This document shows positions 59,918 through 64,000 of a stretch of 64,000 bases of DNA, in pieces. The DNA is taken from the NCBI GenBank assembly GCA_947579665.1, contig OX388345.1, forward strand, positions 74,329,454 through 74,393,453. Reading direction: 5' to 3'. The notes below the pieces were generated by a model, which did no database searches, was not told the origin of the DNA, and saw only the letters and a program-made list of their open reading frames with translations. The translations under genes and the position numbers were made by a program. Position 1 is the stretch's first letter. Each line of letters starts with the position of its first letter. This DNA is from Sympetrum striolatum (taxonomy: Eukaryota > Arthropoda > Insecta > Odonata > Libellulidae).

Positions 59918-61599
59918 ATGTCTACTTTTGCTACTTCGCGTCATTAGTGTTCAAACAGCCCCGATTCGTTTTGTTATATATGTGGTAGTTTTACCATTCC
60001 TTGTCAAAGAATAAATATCAGTTTATTTGTTAAGCAAGCCTATTTTGCCTACTTTAAAGTGAAAGTTGGTGATCAAGATATGTCATGGACCCCTCACAAG
60101 GTGTGTAAGCAGTGTGTTGAGGGTTTACGGATGTGGACGAAGGGAATACGTGATAAATTTCTATTCGGTATACCTATGATCTGGCGAAAACCCAAAGATC
60201 ACTCAAGTGATTGTTATTTTTGTACAGTGAAAACATCAGGATACAACAAGAAAACCAGATGTAAAATAGAATATCCTAGTCTATCGTCAGCTATACGCCC
60301 AGTGCCTCATTCAGCTGAGATCCCAGTGCCAGTTTTCAAAGAAATGCCCTCTCTGGAAATACATGAAGACGAGTCTGATGAAGAATGAAGTGGCATTAAC
60401 GACGTAGATTTTGAAATTGAAGATACCGATAGTAAAGGATTTGAGCAGCATGAGTTGAATGATTTGGTACGAGATTTGGGACTATCTAAAAAAGCTTCAG
60501 AACTTTTAGCATCAAGACTGCTCGAGAAAAACTTGCTTGAGAAAGGAGCTAAGGTATCCTACTTTCGATCAAGAGAAAGTGCTTTTCTGCAATACTTCCG
60601 AAGTGATGATGGATTTGTATATTGTCATAACGTACATGGTTTAATGGAAGAGTTACAGCCTATAGTGCAACTGAATGGCGATTGTTCATCGATAGTTCAA
60701 AGCGGAGCATGAAGTGTGTCCTCATCCACAATGGAAATTTATTTGGTGCAGTCTCAATAGGCCATTCAATTTGTCTGCGTGAAGAATATGAAGATATAAA
60801 GAGAGCCATAGATTTGTTACAATATAACATGCACAAATGGATCATCTGTGTTGATCTTAAAATGGTCTGCTTCCTCCTTGGCCAGCAACGTGGTTACACC
60901 AAGTACCCTTGTTTATTGTGTATGTGGGACAACAGAGCTCGCGAGAAGCATTTGGTGCCCTCGAATTGGCCGACACGATCCGATCTAAAACTTGGTGATC
61001 CAAATATTCTACATCAGCCACTTGTCGACAGAAAGAATATTATATTTCCACCTCTACATATAAAATTGGGTCTAATGAAGGAATTTGTTAAAGCTTTGTC
61101 AACTGAAGGGGACTGTTTCAAGTGTCTCATTTCTGCATTTCCCAGATTGTAATTTGAAAAGATCAAGGCTGGTATGTTTGATGGTCCACAGATTCGGCGG
61201 CTCATTAAAGATGAACATTTCATCAATACAATGAGAGTACTTGAAAAGAATGCTTGACTAGCATTCATAAATGTTGTCAAAGGCTTTTTTGAAAATACAC
61301 GAGCACAGAATTACATGGAAATTGTCCAGCAACTCTTGGAGAGCTTTAAAATGCTTGGTTGCAATATGAGCATCAAATTGTATTTTTTACATAGCCATCT
61401 TGCTGTCTTCCCGAAAAATCTTAGTGCAGTCAATTATGAGGAGGGTGAGCGATTCCACCAAGATTTCAAGGTCATAGAGACATGGTATCAAGGTAGATGG
61501 GGTGCACATATGATGGCTGACTACTGTTGGAGCATCAAGAGAGAATTTACACAGATTAAACACTCTAGAAAAAGCTATAAGCGAAAATTTTTACCTTAA
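59918..61599 (+). pseudogene. Decayed uncharacterised zinc-ribbon repeat protein
   Basis: One long frame with several breaks. It begins MSTFATSRH, then a TAG (59945-59947), then CSNSPDSFCYICGSF, CKQCVEGLRMW and SDCYFCTVK: three CxxC pairs that look like zinc-binding ribbons, with FGIPMIWRKPKDHSS between them. The later part has LLGQQRGYTKYPCLLCMWD, PPLHIKLGLMKEFVKAL, EEGERFHQDF and YQGRWGAHMMADYCW. I recognise this as a family found in many copies in arthropods and other animals without an assigned function. Breaks: TAG at 59945, TGA at 60386, a frameshift between about 60655 and 60680, TAA at 61150 and TGA at 61255. It is probably a fossil mobile element protein; no terminal repeats were found. 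Confidence 0.75.
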
Positions 61600-63336
61600 T
61601 TAGCTTGTTTTACGTTTCTATGAGTTAATAAATGCCTTTATATGAATAAAAATATTCTTTGTGAACATTATATTTGATACACAAAATTTTCTCTTTATTC
61701 TCCTTCATATGGACATTTTGTAAGACTTTTGAAACTTATAGAGGGTATCCTGTAGCTTAAAAACTTGACGTGGTAGACAAAAACTGAGGTTCATTTTGAA
61801 TTCAGATGCCAATCGTTAGTCAAAAACAAGTCGCAGATCTAAGACAACAAAATCACCGCTCCCCAGTATTAATATACGATGAAACTTTGTAATAACTTAA
61901 TCGCTGGACCCTTATTGGAGTAGAATGAAAATGGCTATGCTATGTTTGTTCAAAATGGATGGAATCTCTCAAAACAACATCTTTTTCAATGAATAAATTG
62001 GTTTGGTTTGAATGTGATTTAAATTAGAAAAAGAGGTATCTCCGGACGAAATTTGCGATTCCTCCTATATTCTATTCCTTGTAGTGATGAGATTAAATAT
62101 TTGGGTGATAAACAACCCTACTCTTATCTCCTATTTCTTATCAGATAAAATTATTATTATTAACCTGGTCCCCAGAAAATGAAAATTCTTCTGCTGAATC
62201 TGACAAAACGATGGAGAAATTTTCAGGATGAGTGGAAAATCTAAGGTCTGTTCAAATAGAAGTAAAGTAAAATTTGGGTATGTCCATGATTTAAGCGGTC
62301 AAAGATGGAGAATATTAGCCAGAGAAAACTCTTCGTTAATATGAATAAATAGGTAATTTATTTTTTCGAGATTGAGACTTCAATCTCTGATATCATCCGA
62401 CTCGTAAATATTCGTGTAACTAACAGTTAGGTTGATGTTTCAGCGGCGTTTAATGGTAGGCTTTCTTTTGAATTTTATGTTTGTTCATTGATTCAGTGCA
62501 TTCATTCTTTCTCCTTTCTGATACGCAAAAACTGGTATTCCTCCAAGGGTTTTAGGGTAACCTTAGTGTCACAAAGCCGGCCCCATATACTGGCTAGCCG
62601 GGCGTTTGCCTGGTGCACCGAGGTAAGGGACATATGACGTTGGAAAATCGAATTTTTTATGAGGATAATCGTGGATAACCCTTTTATTGAAGGATCTGAT
62701 GTTTCCCGTTGAATTTTGTTCAGGAAGCCTTCTAGGTGTTTATCAACCGCGTAAATATGTTGGAAAATTCCAACGTTTCGGCAACTACCTCTGCTGCCAT
62801 TATATCATCCTTGATAATTGAAGTTGAAGACTTTCTGAGCAATCTTTTTATTGATAAACTAGTTAAATTGTAAACCCAATAATTCCTGAGGATTTCGCTC
62901 TATAGATAACTTGTAGGTTAAGTTTTTTCTAAGAATCGATATTTGTTAACGGAAGTATTCAAACATTTATACATTGGCGACAGTTTTGTCTTAAAAAAAT
63001 AAATCTAATAGTTTCTAGATAATGGTATTTCACAAGAGTATTCGGAAGCCTGCATGAGTATTAGCCAGAGGTACCAATACCACTCGGACCTGCCATAGTT
63101 AGTAAATTTTTAAGAAAATATTTAGGAATTACTATAAAGCCACGCCAGACTCAAAAAGTATATGTAAGAGTGAGACTTACCAATGAAAGATCTTTTTTCG
63201 GTGATTTTTATGATATCAAAACTGAGAGGAACTAAGGCAACGACCACCTGAGCCTATCGCGATGGGCTCAGGTGGTCTTGGTGTAAAGAAATTAAATTTT
63301 ATTTCTAAAGTCCAAATGCGTACATTCCCTTATAGG
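61600..63336. other. Intergenic, little recognised
   Basis: AT-rich flank with one perfect hairpin (63242-63277). No exon or RNA gene is recognised. Confidence 0.4.
63242..63277. repeat. GC-rich 13-bp-stem hairpin
   Basis: GACCACCTGAGCC (63242-63254) and its exact complement GGCTCAGGTGGTC (63265-63277) enclose TATCGCGATG, itself containing the palindrome ATCGCGAT. It stands out from AT-rich surroundings. Confidence 0.8.
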
Positions 63337-63567
63337 TTACTTTTTCATTGCAGTACATCTACATTGATACCCTACAAACCGCCTTTCGGCGTGTGGCAGA
63401 GGTTGTAAACACCAGTTGAATCTAAGCGACTTATTTACTCGGTTATCGTCGCGTATCGTTCGCGGAAAGAATGAATTTTTAAAACGATTCGTTCTAGCAT
63501 CTATTTCTCTTAACTTATGTTCATTATCGGATCGATTAACATTAAGTAAGGAGTAGCCATTATTCAA
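63337..63567 (-). repeat. LINE 3'-end fragment
   Basis: Minus-strand translation has LREIDARTNRFKNSFF and LQPLPHAERRFVGYQ, the same C-terminal segments as the LINE at 28421-30201. Only the last ~230 bp is present. It ends next to a short palindrome (63566-63602). Confidence 0.75.
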
Positions 63568-63602
63568 CTATAGAATAACTATTTAATTACTCTATAGTTC
63601 AA

Positions 63603-64000
63603 CGAAACTCATATTTCTGTTTCAACTCATCACTGCCATCAACATGATGGACAAAAGCAAACGAAAAATGATTTTTCCTCCATCCGAAAGACAAAAGAAT
63701 CACAAGACAAAATATATAAATACTGCGTTCACCATGATATGAAATCTACGTTTTACCCATTGCAGAACTTTCCAGCCCCCTTGGGTGTGTTTGTAGTCCT
63801 TGCCCTAGAAGTAGAACGATTCCCGTGCGTGAAACTACCGAGACCTAGATGCATTTAAGTCCTAATGACGTATTGCATCCGTTTATTTTACAGCCTCAGC
63901 AAGGATACATTGTGCTTAAATTCTGAGATTATCAAACTTAATCCGTTGATAAGCATAGGCCGTAAAAAGTGTATATTTTAGTAGTGACCTTGCGGTAGAT
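63603..64000. other. Right edge, nothing recognised
   Basis: No feature identified. Confidence 0.4.

Overview
The window is eukaryotic nuclear DNA, AT-rich, with small exons, GT-AG introns and many transposon remnants. The intron-exon proteins (UCHL3-like hydrolase, nucleoside diphosphate kinase, UTP18, MGAT4) plus Jockey-type and CR1/L2-type LINEs, a Penelope-like fragment, hAT MITEs and tRNA-derived SINEs point to an arthropod, probably an insect with a large genome. The species cannot be fixed from the sequence.

Layout. 1-1360, minus strand: 5' half of a UCHL3-like ubiquitin hydrolase that runs off the left edge and contains a 12-nt micro-exon. 5349-7634, minus: a complete four-exon nucleoside diphosphate kinase whose intron 2 is crowded with MITEs. 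8285-11585: a hAT MITE and a degraded Jockey-like LINE that carries its own nested hAT MITE. 14233-33728, minus: UTP18, a WD40 protein of the small-subunit processome, in at least eight coding exons. Its 9.7-kb second intron holds a 6.55-kb composite insertion (23864-30416) with GCC-rich ends, an array of ~165-bp monomers each carrying a tRNA B-box-like motif, and a nested LINE. 35059-50934, plus: MGAT4, a Golgi N-glycan GlcNAc transferase, twelve coding exons forming a 633-residue frame. UTP18 and MGAT4 are divergent, with start codons about 1.3 kb apart. MGAT4 introns hold a Penelope-like fragment with hammerhead-like motifs, a second B-box array in the opposite orientation, and several perfect hairpins. 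52.7-64 kb: intergenic DNA with a tRNA-derived SINE, a second copy of the 8.3-kb hAT MITE, a possible small THAP-like gene (57063-58467, minus), a decayed copy of an uncharacterised zinc-ribbon repeat protein (59918-61599, plus) and a LINE 3' fragment.

The four recognised genes are unrelated housekeeping functions (ubiquitin recycling, nucleotide balance, ribosome biogenesis, N-glycan branching); nothing suggests joint function. The most unusual material is the repeats: the B-box arrays, the composite element that hosts one of them, and a set of inverted-repeat elements sharing a hammerhead-like layout with changing but still paired stem II sequences. Exon joins were checked by hand for reading phase; gene identities rest on recognition of family motifs, not on a search.
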